Shown piece by piece: positions 47,592-56,263 of a DNA stretch of 64,000 nucleotides. The translations under genes were made by a program, and so were the position numbers. The DNA is from CAVSIP01 sp963728075 (lineage in GTDB: Bacteria > Actinomycetota > Actinomycetes > JAFAQI01 > DASSKL01): contig CAVSIP010000001.1 of the NCBI GenBank assembly GCA_963728075.1, positions 801,955 through 865,954 of the forward strand. The letters run 5' to 3'. How positions within the stretch are numbered: the stretch's first letter is position 1; each line of letters starts with the position of its first letter. The notes beneath the pieces were generated by a model. It saw only the letters and a program-made list of their open reading frames with translations, was not told the origin of the DNA and did no database searches.

Positions 47592-48677
47592 TCACTGACG
47601 CCCGAGTCGTCCGGTTTGTTCCGGCGCGTCGCCGAGATCGGAATCATCGAACAGCGACGGGCCTGCCGCGGCCCGCGCCGGCGGGCGCAGGCCCAGGTGC
47701 GCCCAGGCGGCCGGAGTGGCGATGCGGCCCCGCGGCGTACGGGCGAGCAGCCCGGCGCGGACGAGGAACGGCTCGGCGACCTCCTCCACGGTCTCGGCCT
47801 CCTCCCCCACGGCCACAGCGAGCGTCGACAGCCCTACCGGCCCGCCCCCGAACCGCCGCAGCAGGGCGTCGAGGACCGCCCGGTCGAGGCGGTCGAGCCC
47901 GAGCTCGTCGACCTCGTACAGGTCCAGCGCCGCGTGGGCGACGCGCAGGTCGAGCACGCCGTCCGCACGCACCTCGGCGTAGTCGCGTACGCGCCGCAGC
48001 AACCGGTTGGCGATGCGGGGCGTCCCGCGGGAGCGCCCGGCAATCTCGGCGGCACCGTCGGGCTCGAGACGTACGTCGAGCAGCGCGGCCGAGCGGACCA
48101 GGATGCGCTCCAGCTCGGCGGGACCGTAGAAGTCCAGATGAGCGGTGAAGCCGAACCGGTCGCGCAGCGGCCCCGGCAGCAGGCCGGCACGGGTGGTGGC
48201 GGCCACGAGCGTGAACGGTGCGACGTCGAGCGGGATGGCGGTGGCGCCGGGGCCCTTGCCGACCACGACGTCGACCCGGAAGTCCTCCATGGCGACGTAG
48301 AGCATCTCCTCCGCGGGCCGCGCCATCCGGTGGATCTCGTCGAGGAAGAGGACCTCGCCCTCGCTGAGCGTGGACAGCAGGGCGGCGAGGTCCCCGGCCC
48401 GCTCGATCGCGGGCCCGCTGGTGATTCGGATCGGGGCCGACATCTCCGCCGCGATGATCATCGCCATCGTGGTCTTGCCCAGACCGGGCGGGCCGGACAG
48501 GAGCACGTGGTCCGGCGGCCGCTCCCGGCTGGTGGCCGACTCGAGCATGACCTGCAGCTGCTCGCGTACCCGCTCCTGGCCGACGAACTCGGTCAGCCGG
48601 CGCGGGCGCAGCGCCGCCTCGACCAGCCGCTCGTCGCCGTCGGCGTACGGCGAGACCACCTCCGCGGGCGCGCTCAC
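47592..48677 (-). CDS. ruvB: RuvB, Holliday-junction branch-migration helicase
   Basis: A 361-residue AAA+ motor: LRPRRLTEFVGQERVREQL, Walker A GPPGLGKTTMAMII, Walker B FLDEIHRMARPAEEML, sensor AATTRAGLLPGPLRDRFG, and the C-terminal winged helix with TPRGRIATPAAWAHLGL. It overlaps ruvA by four bases. Confidence 0.96.
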   Translation of the reverse strand: MSAPAEVVSPYADGDERLVEAALRPRRLTEFVGQERVREQLQVMLESATSRERPPDHVLLSGPPGLGKTTMAMIIAAEMSAPIRITSGPAIERAGDLAALLSTLSEGEVLFLDEIHRMARPAEEMLYVAMEDFRVDVVVGKGPGATAIPLDVAPFTLVAATTRAGLLPGPLRDRFGFTAHLDFYGPAELERILVRSAALLDVRLEPDGAAEIAGRSRGTPRIANRLLRRVRDYAEVRADGVLDLRVAHAALDLYEVDELGLDRLDRAVLDALLRRFGGGPVGLSTLAVAVGEEAETVEEVAEPFLVRAGLLARTPRGRIATPAAWAHLGLRPPARAAAGPSLFDDSDLGDAPEQTGRLGRQ

Positions 48678-49279
48678 GTGCGGCTCAGCAGACGAAGGGA
48701 CGAACGCAGCAGCGCTGCGAGGTCGGGTGAGTCGGTGCTCTCGGCCTCCGGCGCCACCGCGCTGACCGCCTCGTCCGCGTCGCGAGCAGCCCAGCCGAGG
48801 CCGGTGAGGGCGTCGTGCAGCTGGCCGCGCCAGTGGGAGGTCGCGCCCCCGCCTCCGGTCACCGCAGGCGTCCCGGCCACCGGGCCGAGCCGGTCCTTGA
48901 GCTCGAGCACGATGCGCTGGGCGCCCTTGCGGCCGATCCCCGGCACCCGGGTCAGCGCGGTGATGTCCTCTCCGGCCACCGCTGCGCGCACGGCGTCCGG
49001 TGCCAGCACGCCGAGGATCGCCTGCGCGAGTCGGGGACCGACCCCGCTCGCGGTCTGCAGGAGCTCGAAGACGTCCCGCGCGTCCTCGTCGGCGAAGCCG
49101 TACAGCGTCAGGGCGTCCTCACGGACCACCAGGGACGTGGCCAACCGTGCCTGCTCGCCGACGCGCAGCGCCGCGATCGTGCCCGGGGCGCACGACACGG
49201 CCAGGCCGACGCCGCCGACCTCCACCACGGCCGAGTCCGGCGTGACAGCGGCCACTCGTCCGGACACCGACGCGATCAC
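48674..49279 (-). CDS. ruvA: RuvA, Holliday-junction binding protein
   Basis: The GTG at 49279 gives 201 residues: an OB-fold N-terminus (VIASVSGRVAAVTPDSAVVE), two helix-hairpin-helix motifs (ASGVGPRLAQAILG and VPGIGRKGAQRIVLEL) and a C-terminal RuvB-binding domain. It overlaps ruvC and ruvB by four bases each. Confidence 0.95.
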   Translation of the reverse strand: MIASVSGRVAAVTPDSAVVEVGGVGLAVSCAPGTIAALRVGEQARLATSLVVREDALTLYGFADEDARDVFELLQTASGVGPRLAQAILGVLAPDAVRAAVAGEDITALTRVPGIGRKGAQRIVLELKDRLGPVAGTPAVTGGGGATSHWRGQLHDALTGLGWAARDADEAVSAVAPEAESTDSPDLAALLRSSLRLLSRT

Positions 49280-49794
49280 CGGGCACCTCCGGCCGCGGCA
49301 GCGGCGGCCAGGCGGCGCTGCGCAGCTCCGCGCCACAGCTGGCAGATCGCCAGTGCCAGCGCGTCCGCAGCGTCGGCCGGGCGGGGCGGAGCGTCCAGGC
49401 GCAGCAGCCGGACGACCATCGCCGCGACCTGGGCCTTGTCGGCCCGGCCGGACCCGGTGACGGCGGCCTTCACCTCGCTCGGCGTGTGCAGGGCCACGGG
49501 GAGGCCGAGCCGCGCGGCCGCCGTGATGGCCACCGCGCCGGCCTGCGCCGTACCCATCACCGTGCGGACGTTGTGCTGGCTGAACACCCGCTCGACCGCC
49601 AGGGCGTCCGGGCGGTGCCGCTCCAGCCAGCCGACGACCTCGCGCTCGATCGCCACGAGCCGCGCACCGACGTCGTCGCCCGCCGGAGTGCGGACGACGC
49701 CGTACTCCACGAGCGCCAGCCGCTCCCCCGGCGCGCCGTCGACCACGCCGAGCCCGCAACGGGTCAGCCCCGGGTCGACCCCCAGCACCCGCAC
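49276..49794 (-). CDS. ruvC: RuvC, Holliday-junction resolvase
   Basis: The GTG at 49794 (GGAAGGGAG upstream) gives 172 residues. RVLGVDPGLTRCGLGVVDG carries the first catalytic Asp; LAVERVFSQHNVRTVMGTAQ carries the catalytic Glu and the loop; PADAADALALAICQLW carries the final acidic residues. It heads the ruvCAB operon. The 271 bases upstream contain repeat copy 2 and the divergent DUF559 gene start. Confidence 0.95.
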   Translation of the reverse strand: MRVLGVDPGLTRCGLGVVDGAPGERLALVEYGVVRTPAGDDVGARLVAIEREVVGWLERHRPDALAVERVFSQHNVRTVMGTAQAGAVAITAAARLGLPVALHTPSEVKAAVTGSGRADKAQVAAMVVRLLRLDAPPRPADAADALALAICQLWRGAAQRRLAAAAAAGGAR

Positions 49795-49907
49795 GAGCGC
49801 TCCCTTCCGTCCGAACACCTGTTCGGAGGCTAGCGGGAGGCGGGGACGAGCCCCGGCAGCGACACGCGCGGACCGGCTGGCCATCGCCGCTCCCCCGCTC
49901 CCCCGCT

Positions 49908-50006
49908 GCCGCCCCCCTCCGGCCCGCCCCCCGGCCCCCCTCCGGGCGTTGGCGCCAACGCTGGCCGACACGCCGTACGGAGTCCAGATCTGGCGCCAAC
50001 GCCCGG
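49908..50006 (-). repeat. Dispersed palindromic repeat, copy 2 (inverted)
   Basis: A 65-base unit (49942-50006) with perfect 16-base terminal inverted repeats CCGGGCGTTGGCGCCA and TGGCGCCAACGCCCGG, a central CGACACGCCGTACG (49967-49980) and the palindrome GCGTTGGCGCCAACGC (49946-49961). A C-rich tract to the left (from about 49908) is the complement of the G-rich tail of copies 1 and 3. It is the most complete copy. It lies between ruvC and the DUF559 gene. Confidence 0.88.
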
Positions 50007-50065
50007 TGTCCACAACCTCGCGGCCGCCTCTCGATCCCTGCCTCGCCGCGCCGGAAGGTGACCGC

Positions 50066-50953
50066 ATGCTGCTGACGCAAGCACTGGTACGAGGCGGCGG
50101 CCTGGTCGTCCGGGGCGAGATCGACCACCACCTCATCGACGACGCGGTACGCGCTGGGCGGCTGGTACGCGTTCTCCCCCGGGTGTACGCCGACGTGGCG
50201 ATCGCGGACGACCCGCTGACGCTGCGCCGTGCCGCTCTCAAGTCGGTCCCGCTCGGCGGCCTGAGCCACGGCACGGCGCTCGACGCGTACGGCCTGCCCG
50301 TGGCGAGCCCCCTGCCGATCCACGTCACCACGGCTGCGGCCGTCCACCACATCCATCAACGCACCCTCCGGGTCCACCGCCGGGAGGGATTCCGCCCGTC
50401 CGCGCCGTTCTGCGTGCTCCGCGACGGCGTACCGGTGGTGCAGCTCGACCAGGCGCTGGTGGAGTCCTGGCCGTTGTGGACCGGACCGGAGCAACGGGCG
50501 CCGGCCATCGCGGCCGTGCGTGAGCGCATGACCACCGCCGTGCGGCTGCGCACAAAGGTTCCGCCGAACCTCCGCGGCCGCCGCGAGCTGCTGGCGTTGC
50601 TCGACCAGCTCGCGGGAGGGCTGCACAGTGAGCTGGAGCTGTGGGGGCACGCCCACGTCTTCGACCACCCCAGCCTGCCGCCCGCCCGTACGCAGCACCC
50701 GCTACGCGTCGGTGGCCGTACCTTCTACCTCGACCGGGCGTACCTGGACGAGATGGTCGCCGTGGAGCTCGACGGTCGCGCGTACCACTCCGCACCGGAC
50801 GCGCGGGAGAGGGACATCAGGCGCGACGCCGACGTCGCCCGGACCGGATGGTTGACGCTGCGCTTCTCGCACGCGCGGTTGACGCAGCAGGCCGATCGCG
50901 TACGGGCGGAGCTGCGTGAGGTGCTGGCGACCCGACGACAGCAGCTCGGCTGA
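50066..50953 (+). CDS. DUF559-domain protein, putative Vsr-like nuclease fold
   Basis: The ATG at 50066 with GGAAGGTG upstream gives 295 residues. The first 60 residues form a winged-helix-like domain resembling the N-terminus of AbiEi-type proteins. A middle region includes VVQLDQALVESWPLW. The C-terminal about 100 residues are a DUF559/Vsr-like domain with YLDEMVAVELDGRAYHS and ERDIRRDADVARTGWLTLRF, holding the Glu/Asp pattern of PD-(D/E)XK-like nucleases. Such genes are numerous and solitary in actinobacteria; their role is unknown. No toxin gene lies beside it. It is bracketed by inverted copies of the palindromic repeat. Confidence 0.85.
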   Translation: MLLTQALVRGGGLVVRGEIDHHLIDDAVRAGRLVRVLPRVYADVAIADDPLTLRRAALKSVPLGGLSHGTALDAYGLPVASPLPIHVTTAAAVHHIHQRTLRVHRREGFRPSAPFCVLRDGVPVVQLDQALVESWPLWTGPEQRAPAIAAVRERMTTAVRLRTKVPPNLRGRRELLALLDQLAGGLHSELELWGHAHVFDHPSLPPARTQHPLRVGGRTFYLDRAYLDEMVAVELDGRAYHSAPDARERDIRRDADVARTGWLTLRFSHARLTQQADRVRAELREVLATRRQQLG

Positions 50954-50969
50954 ACTCGGCATTGGAGCG

Positions 50970-51085
50970 CCATCTGGACCGCGTACGGCGTGTCGCCCAG
51001 CGTTGGCGCCAACGCCCGGAGGGGGGCGGAGGGGGGAGGGGGGCGGGGCCCGGAGGGGGGCGAGGGGGCGGGGGGCCAGGGGGCG
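50970..51085 (+). repeat. Dispersed palindromic repeat, copy 3
   Basis: Core CATCTGGACCGCGTACGGCG continues to the palindrome GCGTTGGCGCCAACGC (50999-51014) and a G-rich tail to about 51085. It is in direct orientation with copy 1 and inverted to copy 2. It starts 16 bases after the DUF559 stop and ends 13 bases before the yebC stop. The left terminal arm is degenerate. Confidence 0.87.
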
Positions 51086-51098
51086 GGCCGGGAGCGGG

Positions 51099-51848
51099 TC
51101 AGCCAACCTCGGCGAGGACGTCGTCGCTGATGTCGAAGTTGGCCCAGACGTTCTGGACGTCGTCGCAGTCCTCGAGCGCGTCGATCAGTCGCAGCACCTT
51201 GCGGCCGGTGTCGTCGTCGAGCGGCACCGTGACGCTCGGCAGCCAGGCGCTGTCCGCCGACTCCACCGGAAGCCCCGCCGCCTCGACGGCCAGGCGTACG
51301 GCGTGCAGGTCGGTCGCCTCGCAGAGGACCTCGTACGTCTCGCCGAGGTTGTTGACCTCCTCGGCCCCCGCGTCGAGCACGGCGGCCAGCACGTCGTCCT
51401 CACCGAGCCCCTCGGCCGGCACGAGCACGACGCCCTTGCGGTTGAACAGGTACGCGACCGAGCCCGGGTCGGCCATCGACCCGCCGTTGCGGGTGACGGC
51501 CGTACGCACCTCCGAGGCGGCCCGGTTGCGGTTGTCGGTGAGGCACTCGATGTAGAGGGCGACACCGCCGGGCGCGTAGCCCTCGTAGACGATCTGCTCC
51601 CAGTCCGCGCCACCGGCGAGCTCGCCCGACCCGCGCTTGACCGCGCGGTCGATGTTGTCGTTCGGCACCGAGTTCGACTTGGCCTTGGCGATCGCGTCCG
51701 CGAGCGTGGGGTTGCCGGCCGGGTCGCCGCCACCGGTCCGGGCCGCCACCTCGACGTTCTTGATCAGCTTGGCGAACAGCTTGCCGCGACGGGCGTCGAC
51801 GACCGCCTTCTTGTGCTTGGTGGTCGCCCACTTGGAGTGGCCGCTCAT
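51099..51848 (-). CDS. YebC/PmpR-family protein (TACO1-like)
   Basis: A 249-residue protein with MSGHSKWATTKHKKAVVDAR at the start, IAKAKSNSVPNDNIDRAVKRG, and VYEGYAPGGVALYIECLTDN, the standard three-domain YebC fold. Members act as DNA-binding regulators or help ribosomes through proline-rich stretches. Start ATG at 51848 overlaps the pdxT stop (ATGA). The usual ruvC-yebC adjacency is interrupted here by the DUF559 gene and its repeats. Confidence 0.94.
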   Translation of the reverse strand: MSGHSKWATTKHKKAVVDARRGKLFAKLIKNVEVAARTGGGDPAGNPTLADAIAKAKSNSVPNDNIDRAVKRGSGELAGGADWEQIVYEGYAPGGVALYIECLTDNRNRAASEVRTAVTRNGGSMADPGSVAYLFNRKGVVLVPAEGLGEDDVLAAVLDAGAEEVNNLGETYEVLCEATDLHAVRLAVEAAGLPVESADSAWLPSVTVPLDDDTGRKVLRLIDALEDCDDVQNVWANFDISDDVLAEVG

Positions 51849-52483
51849 GAGGTGTGCTCCCTGACCATCGACGCGAACAGCCGGTGCACGCGGGGGTCCC
51901 CCGTGAGCTCCGGGTGGAAGGCGGTGGCGAGCAGCTGGCCCTGCCGCACCGCGACGATCGTACCGGCGAGCTCTCCCGGGCCCTCCCCGGTCACGCGGCT
52001 GTGCACGTGGCGGCCGAGCCGCCCGAGCACCTCGACCCCGTCGCCGCAGGACTCCACCCACGGAGCGCGGATGAACACGGCGGGCACCGGACCGAGGCCG
52101 GCCAGCGTCACCTCGCCCTCGAAGGAGTCGACCTGCCGGCCGAAGGCGTTGCGCCGTACGACGACGTCGAGGCCGCCGATCCGCTGCTGGCCCGGGACCC
52201 CGTCGACGATGTCGCGCGCCAGCAGGATCAGGCCGGCGCAGGACCCGTACGCCGGCAGCCCGTCGACCACCCGCTTCTGCAGCGGCTCGAGCAGCTCGAA
52301 GCGCTCGAGCAGCTTGCCGATGGTCGTGGACTCCCCGCCCGGGATCACCACGCCGTCGCAGGCGTCCAGCTCCTCGGAACGCCGCAGCAGGACGGGGTCT
52401 GCGCCGACCGCCTGGAGCGCGGCGACATGCTCGCGGACGTCACCCTGCAGGGCGAGGACGCCGATGCGGGGCGGCGCGCTCAC
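51845..52483 (-). CDS. pdxT: PdxT, glutaminase subunit of PLP synthase
   Basis: A 212-residue class I glutamine amidotransferase: IGVLALQGDVREHVAAL, GVVIPGGESTTIGKL, the nucleophile in AYGSCAGLILLA, and ATAFHPELTGD with the catalytic His. It feeds ammonia to PdxS. Overlaps pdxS and yebC by four bases each. Confidence 0.95.
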   Translation of the reverse strand: MSAPPRIGVLALQGDVREHVAALQAVGADPVLLRRSEELDACDGVVIPGGESTTIGKLLERFELLEPLQKRVVDGLPAYGSCAGLILLARDIVDGVPGQQRIGGLDVVVRRNAFGRQVDSFEGEVTLAGLGPVPAVFIRAPWVESCGDGVEVLGRLGRHVHSRVTGEGPGELAGTIVAVRQGQLLATAFHPELTGDPRVHRLFASMVREHTS

Positions 52484-53394
52484 CAGCCGCGGGCGGCGTA
52501 CCGCTGGTCGGCGGGCAGCTCGGAGACGTTGATGCCCACCATCGCCTCACCGAGACCGCGGGAGACCTTGGCGAGCACGTCCGGGTCGTCGTACATCGTG
52601 GTGGCCTCGACGATCGCGCGGGCCCGCTTGGCCGGGTCGCCGGACTTGAAGATGCCGGAGCCGACGAACACGCCCTCCGCACCGAGCTGCATCATCATTG
52701 CCGCGTCAGCAGGCGTCGCGATGCCACCGGCGGTGAACAGCACGACCGGCAGCTTCCCGGCCTCGGCGACCTCGCGGACGAGCTCGTAGGGCGCGCGCAG
52801 CTCCTTCGCCGCGGCGAACAGCTCCTCGTCGGAGGCCGACTGCAGCCGGCGGATCTCCGACGTCACCGAGCGCATGTGGCGCACGGCCTCGACGACGTTG
52901 CCGGTCCCGGCCTCGCCCTTGGAGCGGATCATGGCCGCCCCCTCGCTGAGGCGGCGCAGCGCCTCGCCGAGGTTGGTGGCACCGCAGACGAAGGGGACGG
53001 TGAACTTCCACTTGTCGATGTGGTGCGCCTCGTCGGCGGGCGTGAGCACCTCCGACTCGTCGATGTAGTCGACACCGAGGGCCTCGAGCACCTGAGCCTC
53101 GACGAAGTGGCCGATCCGCGCCTTCGCCATGACCGGGATCGAGACCGCCTCGATGATCCCCTGGATCATGTCGGGGTCGCTCATCCGCGCGACGCCGCCC
53201 TGAGCCCGGATGTCGGCCGGGACGCGCTCCAGCGCCATGACGGCCACCGCGCCGGCGTCCTCGGCGATCTTGGCCTGCTCTGGGGTGACGACGTCCATGA
53301 TCACGCCGCCCTTGAGCATCTCCGCCATGCCGCGCTTGACCCGCGCGGTGCCGACGGCGGTCTCGGGGGGCGTGCTGTTGTCCGCGGTGCTCAC
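52480..53394 (-). CDS. pdxS: PdxS, pyridoxal 5'-phosphate synthase subunit
   Basis: The GTG at 53394 with GAGGAAAGG upstream gives 304 residues. VKRGMAEMLKGGVIMDVV, AVMALERVPADIRAQGGVAR, VLTPADEAHHIDKWKFTVPF and LPVVLFTAGGIATPADAAMM are all PdxS blocks with the two catalytic lysines. It makes PLP from ribose 5-phosphate, glyceraldehyde 3-phosphate and ammonia. Confidence 0.96.
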   Translation of the reverse strand: MSTADNSTPPETAVGTARVKRGMAEMLKGGVIMDVVTPEQAKIAEDAGAVAVMALERVPADIRAQGGVARMSDPDMIQGIIEAVSIPVMAKARIGHFVEAQVLEALGVDYIDESEVLTPADEAHHIDKWKFTVPFVCGATNLGEALRRLSEGAAMIRSKGEAGTGNVVEAVRHMRSVTSEIRRLQSASDEELFAAAKELRAPYELVREVAEAGKLPVVLFTAGGIATPADAAMMMQLGAEGVFVGSGIFKSGDPAKRARAIVEATTMYDDPDVLAKVSRGLGEAMVGINVSELPADQRYAARGW

Positions 53395-53443
53395 AGGAGG
53401 GCCTTTCCTCGCACAGACTGTCACCCTCGATCGTACGGCGGGA

Positions 53444-54493
53444 TCAACCGATGTTCGTGCCCGCGGGTACGAGCAGCACCCAGGTCCGGCCCGGCTTCAG
53501 CGCGAGCGTGTGCCCGGACTGGTGCACCCAGCGCGTCGGGCCGCCCGCCGTCGACCGCTCCCAGGTCCCCTCGTAGCGATGACCGTCGCGCAGCAGCACG
53601 GCCCGGCCGCGGCCGACGGTGATGGAGTCCGGCGAGCGGTTGCCGTCCACGTCGACGTAGCGGCCGGAAGCCAGCGGCACGAACTGGATCAGGATGTTGT
53701 CCGGGGCGACCGGCTTGCCGTCCGTCCCCTGCACGGTCCACGAGCCGCAGCTGATGTGCCAGGCGCCGGCGGAGGCGTCCCAGCCGATGTGGTCGACGGA
53801 CTCGCGGGAGAACGGCACGGTCAGCGTGCCGCTCACCACCTGGCCGCCGGGCGGCGCGTCGCCGAAGCGGAACCCGACGTCCCGCAGCGGCGACCCGGTA
53901 CGCGGCTTGGCGGCGCTGATCAGCCGGCTGGGCGTCGTGTAGAAGTTATACGCCTCCACCCGGCGGCCCCGCTTGTCGTACGCCCCGTCGTACGCGTACT
54001 GGGACACGGCGACCAGGGGCGAGGCCTGGACGTGCGCCATCACGCCGGAGTTCGCCCCGGAGAACCCGAAGATCGGGCGGCCGTACTGCGCGAACAGCTC
54101 CACGTCCGTGTCGCGGGCACTGCGCACCGGCCCGACATCGACGTTGGACGGGCCGACGTACACGGCGGCGTAGCGGGTGGTCCCGCCCTCCACCAGCTCC
54201 TGGTAGACGACCTGGGCCCGCGCGAGCCCGTGCTGCAGCGGCCGGGCGCTGGCCGCGTTGTCGACCTTGATCACGACCACCGGACCGGCGGGGCCGGCCT
54301 GACCCGTCAGCCACGCCCCCGCGACCGGGGTCGGCGTGGGGGACGGCGACGGCGACGGGGACGCAGATGTCGGCGACGGTGACGGCGTCCGGGTGCGGGC
54401 GGCGGTCGTGGGCGAGCCCCCGGAGCAGGCAGCCAGGGTGGTCAGCGACGTGGCCACGGCGACCGTGGCCAGGAGGGTCGAGCGACGGTGCAC
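53444..54493 (-). CDS. DUF3048-domain lipoprotein (YerB-like)
   Basis: The GTG at 54493 gives a lipoprotein signal ending in the lipobox LTTLAAC, a Ser/Pro/Thr linker, and a DUF3048 domain with VVIKVDNAASARPLQHGLAR, GGTTRYAAVYV, VGPVRSARDTDVELFAQYG and a C-terminal half with TLTVPFSRESVDHIGWD. A GTG at 54550 would lengthen the N-terminus by 19 residues. Function unknown; extracytoplasmic. It lies 49 bases upstream of pdxS on the same strand. Confidence 0.85.
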   Translation of the reverse strand: MHRRSTLLATVAVATSLTTLAACSGGSPTTAARTRTPSPSPTSASPSPSPSPTPTPVAGAWLTGQAGPAGPVVVIKVDNAASARPLQHGLARAQVVYQELVEGGTTRYAAVYVGPSNVDVGPVRSARDTDVELFAQYGRPIFGFSGANSGVMAHVQASPLVAVSQYAYDGAYDKRGRRVEAYNFYTTPSRLISAAKPRTGSPLRDVGFRFGDAPPGGQVVSGTLTVPFSRESVDHIGWDASAGAWHISCGSWTVQGTDGKPVAPDNILIQFVPLASGRYVDVDGNRSPDSITVGRGRAVLLRDGHRYEGTWERSTAGGPTRWVHQSGHTLALKPGRTWVLLVPAGTNIG

Positions 54494-54551
54494 AGGCGGG
54501 TCTCGCTGTTCATCAGGGCGGCTGGGGCGGTCGAGGCGACCGTCGGACACG

Positions 54552-55112
54552 CTAGCCGACCGTGGCCCCTCCGGCCGGGTCCGACGCGGGCGATTGCGTC
54601 ACGGCACCGAGGACGGTGTCGTCGATCTCGAAGTACGACGGCCACGGCGCGCTGCCGGCGAGGTGCAGCAGCCGCGGGATGCGCCGGCGGCGTACGGACA
54701 ACGCGCCGGTCACCGCATCGGCGTGGAAGCGCCGGCTGAGCGAAACCTTGACGGCGGCCGTCGTGAGGTCCGCGGCCGCCGGTGCGGACGGTGCGAACGC
54801 CTGCGGGCAGGCCACGGCCGCGTCACGCAACGCCCGCGACAGCGCGCTCTCCGCCTCCTCCCGGTCCGGCCCGAGACCGGTGCAGCGCAACGCGGCGCCG
54901 GCCACCTCGGCGAGCCGGGCGGCCGGACCGGACGGCAGCACGCCACCGGCGGCGACGAGCGCTGCGGCCGAGGCCCGGCGGGTGAGCTGCGCCTCCAGCA
55001 CGGCGGCAGCGGCGTCCGCGCGCAGGTGCAGGCGGTCCAGGCGGCCGGCGGTCCAGGTCAGGTAGGTGGCGACGAGGACGACGCCGACGACCAGCGCGGC
55101 GACGAGTCCCAC
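54552..55112 (-). CDS. LemA-like membrane-anchored protein
   Basis: A 186-residue protein with one N-terminal membrane segment (about 2-20), a mostly helical Ala-rich body and the C-terminal block VSLSRRFHADAVTGALSVRR and APWPSYFEIDD, similar to the end of LemA-like proteins found beside PIM genes in actinobacteria. Role unknown. The start overlaps the 3' end of the glycosyltransferase gene by 55 bases. Confidence 0.65.
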   Translation of the reverse strand: MGLVAALVVGVVLVATYLTWTAGRLDRLHLRADAAAAVLEAQLTRRASAAALVAAGGVLPSGPAARLAEVAGAALRCTGLGPDREEAESALSRALRDAAVACPQAFAPSAPAAADLTTAAVKVSLSRRFHADAVTGALSVRRRRIPRLLHLAGSAPWPSYFEIDDTVLGAVTQSPASDPAGGATVG

Positions 55113-56263
55113 GGGTCGACTGTATCTTCGGCGACCCGGGTCAGACCGGCTGCGCGACCGGCGGCGACGGCCGTCTCGTACACCTCGACCACCTGACGGG
55201 CGACCACCCCCCAGTCGTACGGCGCGACCGTCTGGCGGCCGAGCTCCACCAGCCGCGCACGCTCGGTCGCGTCACCGAGCACCTCCACGCAGGCTGCAGC
55301 CAGCGCGTGCTCGTCCCCGGCGGGGAAGGTCCGGCCCGCGAGCGGTTGGCCGAGGACCCGCCGGAAGGCGTCGAGGTCGCTCGCGACGATCGCGGCCCCG
55401 GCGGCCATCGCCTCCAGCAGGACGATCCCGAAGCTCTCGCCGCCGAGATTGGGCGCGACGAACACGTCGACCGACCGGTAGAACCGGGGCTTGTCCTGCT
55501 CGCTGAGCTGCCCGAGGAAGGTCACGCGCTCGCGTACCTCGGGCGCCAGCCCACGCCGCAGCTCGTCGGCGTCACCCGGCCCGGCGACGAGCAGGCGAAC
55601 CTCCGGCCGCCGGGCGAGCAGGTCGGGCAGGGCGTCCAGCAGCACCTGCAGCCCCTTGCGCGGCTCGTCCAGGCGGCCGAGGAACCCGACGGTGGAACCG
55701 TCCGGGTCGCGGCCGGGCAGCGGGTCGGCGTCCGCGAACCGCCGGACGCGCACGCCGTTCGGGATGAGCACGCCGTCGGTGCCGAGGTGCTCCACCATCG
55801 TCCGCCTGGCCGCCGGCGAGACCGCGATTCGACCCTGGATCTTCTCCAGCTGGGTCTGCAGGGGCGCCTGCGCCAGCAGCAGGATGCGTGAGCGCGGGCT
55901 GTGCGCGTGCGACGTGGACACGATCGGGCCCCGCGCGCACATCACGGCGAGCAACGACAGGCTGAGCGTCTCGGGCGTATGGACGTGCAGTACGTCGAAC
56001 CGGCCGTCGCGCAGCCAGCGGCGCATCCGGGTCGTTGACACCGGCCCGAACAGCAGCCGAGCGACCGAGCCGTTGTAGGGCACGGGCACGCTGCGTCCCG
56101 CGCGCACGACGTATGGCGGCAGCGGCGCGTCCTCGTCGTCGACGGGCGACATGACCGACACCTCGTGGCCGAGGTCCTGCAGCGCTTCCGCGAGGTCACG
56201 GATGTGGGCGACCACGCCCCCCGGCACGTCCCAGGGGAATGGGCTGACGAGGCCGACTCTCAC
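55058..56263 (-). CDS. GT4-family glycosyltransferase, PimA-like
   Basis: A 401-residue GT-B enzyme: MRVGLVSPFPWDVPGGVVAH, VLHVHTPETLSLSL, IAVSPAARRTMVEHLG, VGFLGRLDEPRKGLQVLLDA, and the donor-binding LGGESFGIVLLEAMAAGAAI. This is the PimA type that transfers mannose from GDP-mannose to phosphatidylinositol at the inner membrane face. The gene is between the acyltransferase and the LemA-like gene, as expected for PIM synthesis. Confidence 0.9.
   Translation of the reverse strand: MRVGLVSPFPWDVPGGVVAHIRDLAEALQDLGHEVSVMSPVDDEDAPLPPYVVRAGRSVPVPYNGSVARLLFGPVSTTRMRRWLRDGRFDVLHVHTPETLSLSLLAVMCARGPIVSTSHAHSPRSRILLLAQAPLQTQLEKIQGRIAVSPAARRTMVEHLGTDGVLIPNGVRVRRFADADPLPGRDPDGSTVGFLGRLDEPRKGLQVLLDALPDLLARRPEVRLLVAGPGDADELRRGLAPEVRERVTFLGQLSEQDKPRFYRSVDVFVAPNLGGESFGIVLLEAMAAGAAIVASDLDAFRRVLGQPLAGRTFPAGDEHALAAACVEVLGDATERARLVELGRQTVAPYDWGVVARQVVEVYETAVAAGRAAGLTRVAEDTVDPWDSSPRWSSASSSSPPT

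Noticed and set aside
50066..50953. Antitoxin of a type IV AbiEi/AbiEii toxin-antitoxin pair
   Set aside because: No nucleotidyltransferase toxin gene lies on either side, and the C-terminal half is a nuclease-like DUF559 domain.
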